Below, piece after piece: positions 32,087 through 32,635 of a DNA stretch of 32,635 nucleotides. The notes below the pieces were generated by a model. The model was not told the DNA's origin and made no database searches. It was given only the letters and a program-made list of their open reading frames with translations. The position numbers and the translations under genes were made by a program. The stretch comes from Leptolyngbyaceae cyanobacterium MP9P1.79. Its GTDB lineage: Bacteria > Cyanobacteriota > Cyanobacteriia > JARCMD01. The first letter of the stretch is position 1, and each line of letters starts with the position of its first letter. Location of the stretch: assembly GCA_030248885.1 (NCBI GenBank), contig JARCMD010000377.1, positions 1 to 32,635 on the forward strand. The letters run 5' to 3'.

Positions 32087-32473
32087 TCATTTACGCTCAG
32101 TTGAATAATTGAAATCCTTGTACAACATTCCCAGAGCAAGGTGGGTTTGGGCAACAGGACGACGCTTATAGGTACGAGCTGTGGCGATCGTTCGACTGAT
32201 AAATTCATCGCAAAATTGAGCATCTGCGGGAAATTCCCTTGGCACCAAGGGTGGGTCTTGGGCTAGCGCTACACCAAGGGGCATCGCAGTTGCCATTTGG
32301 TAGGACGTGGGAATGCCTTTTAAAATCGCCTCCCAAGAACCCGAAGGAATTGGTTCGATCAATTGCACTTCATGCACATCTCCGTCGTCTTTGATAAAAC
32401 ATGTTGCCAAGCCAAGGACTAGACAGTCGTCTGCCGCTAAGTCAGGGGCGTTGGCGAAGAACTCTTCTGTCAT
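32087..32473 (-). CDS. Conserved-looking protein of unknown function
   Basis: 128 residues if started at the ATG at 32473-32471 (MTEEFFANAPDLAADD). The frame stays open to an ATG at 32599, but those extra 42 codons run into dispersed repeat copy 4 and have the look of non-coding sequence. No family is recognised. The protein is soluble and acidic at the N-terminus, with a CFIKDDGDVHEVQLIEPIPS strand-rich segment and a LAQDPPLVPREFPADAQFCDEF segment. It seems compact and well conserved in style, so I regard it as a real gene. No strong Shine-Dalgarno is seen before the proposed start. Confidence 0.65.
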   Translation of the reverse strand: MTEEFFANAPDLAADDCLVLGLATCFIKDDGDVHEVQLIEPIPSGSWEAILKGIPTSYQMATAMPLGVALAQDPPLVPREFPADAQFCDEFISRTIATARTYKRRPVAQTHLALGMLYKDFNYSTERK

Positions 32474-32532
32474 AAATAAACCAATGAACGGCTTTGGTCG
32501 AAAATCAAATGCTCTGCTAGGCAACCATCGCC

Positions 32533-32635
32533 TTAGGAGATTTCTAGAAAAGTTTATACCAGGCACCGGAAGGGCGTTCGCGTAGCGTGTGCTTTGCACT
32601 TAGCATCCGGGCAATGACCTTCTGGTCGATTCAAG
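32533..32635 (+). repeat. Structured dispersed repeat, copy 4 (cut by window end)
   Basis: It starts TTAGGAGATTTCTAGAAAAG and is nearly identical to copy 2 through GGGCGTTCGCGTAGCGTGTG and TTCTGGTCGATTCAA, where the window ends. The second arm of the large stem lies beyond the edge. Confidence 0.88.

Noticed and set aside
1-32635. Frequent CGATCG words as possible regulator sites
   Set aside because: They occur throughout genes and gaps alike, as expected for the HIP1 words of cyanobacterial genomes, so they are not evidence for a specific operator.

Overview
The window is a piece of a cyanobacterial chromosome. The evidence is the density of CGATCG and HIP1-type GCGATCGC words, a CrtO-type carotenoid ketolase, a GlnN-type (class III) glutamine synthetase, a DUF2862 protein, a P-II family protein, a cyanobacterial ArsA-HSP20 ATPase and a GTA-N8-TAC (NtcA-type) site. 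Intergenic repeats of the kind common in filamentous lineages (Leptolyngbya/Oscillatoria-like) are frequent. I cannot assign a genus. There is no rRNA, recognisable tRNA, CRISPR array or intact insertion sequence.

Layout. 1-917: 5' part of crtO (minus strand), cut by the window edge. 1455-3377: two hemerythrin-domain paralogues, the first followed by a strong terminator. 3460-4746: a putative PD-(D/E)XK (Rpn-like) protein with a perfect 12-bp tandem repeat, followed by a truncated duplicate of its own 3' end. 5081-8752: an unusual transketolase/phosphoketolase-like enzyme followed by a four-carbon acid-sugar kinase (DUF1537/OtnK family). 8821-10831: an HSL-family esterase and a YflT-like glycine-rich stress protein, both minus.

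11101-16733 is a nitrogen/phosphate island. On the minus strand lie an APC-type amino-acid permease, a 71-residue one-helix protein and a P-II protein with a non-canonical T-loop, closely spaced as an apparent operon. Divergent from them are a polyphosphate kinase 2 and glutamine synthetase III. A perfect GTA-N8-TAC site sits in the divergent intergenic region. Two reading-frame anomalies fall here: an in-frame TAA near the start of the permease, and an ACG where the GSIII start codon should be.

17069-20472: an ArsA-like ATPase with an HSP20-like tail, a DUF2862 protein, hisF and two small membrane proteins. 20720-23995 resembles a small defence or conflict locus. It holds a STAND/NB-ARC NTPase with C-terminal TPRs, split by a one-base deletion in a G-run, followed 7 bp later by a HigB toxin/HigA antitoxin pair and what looks like an antitoxin remnant. 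23931-24263 is a soluble NfeD-like OB-fold protein. 24777-30581 is a very large alpha-2-macroglobulin-like lipoprotein without the thioester Cys. The window ends with a small membrane protein, peptide deformylase and a conserved-looking protein of unknown function.

A structured dispersed repeat of about 110-135 bp occurs four times (4801-4910, 24545-24677, 30888-31022, 32533-end). Two copies in opposite orientation bracket the alpha-2-macroglobulin gene. The most promising leads are the permease/one-helix/P-II operon beside PPK2 and GSIII, the transketolase-like/acid-sugar-kinase pair, and the STAND-HigBA locus. All assignments come from reading the sequence and remembered family motifs; no database search was run.
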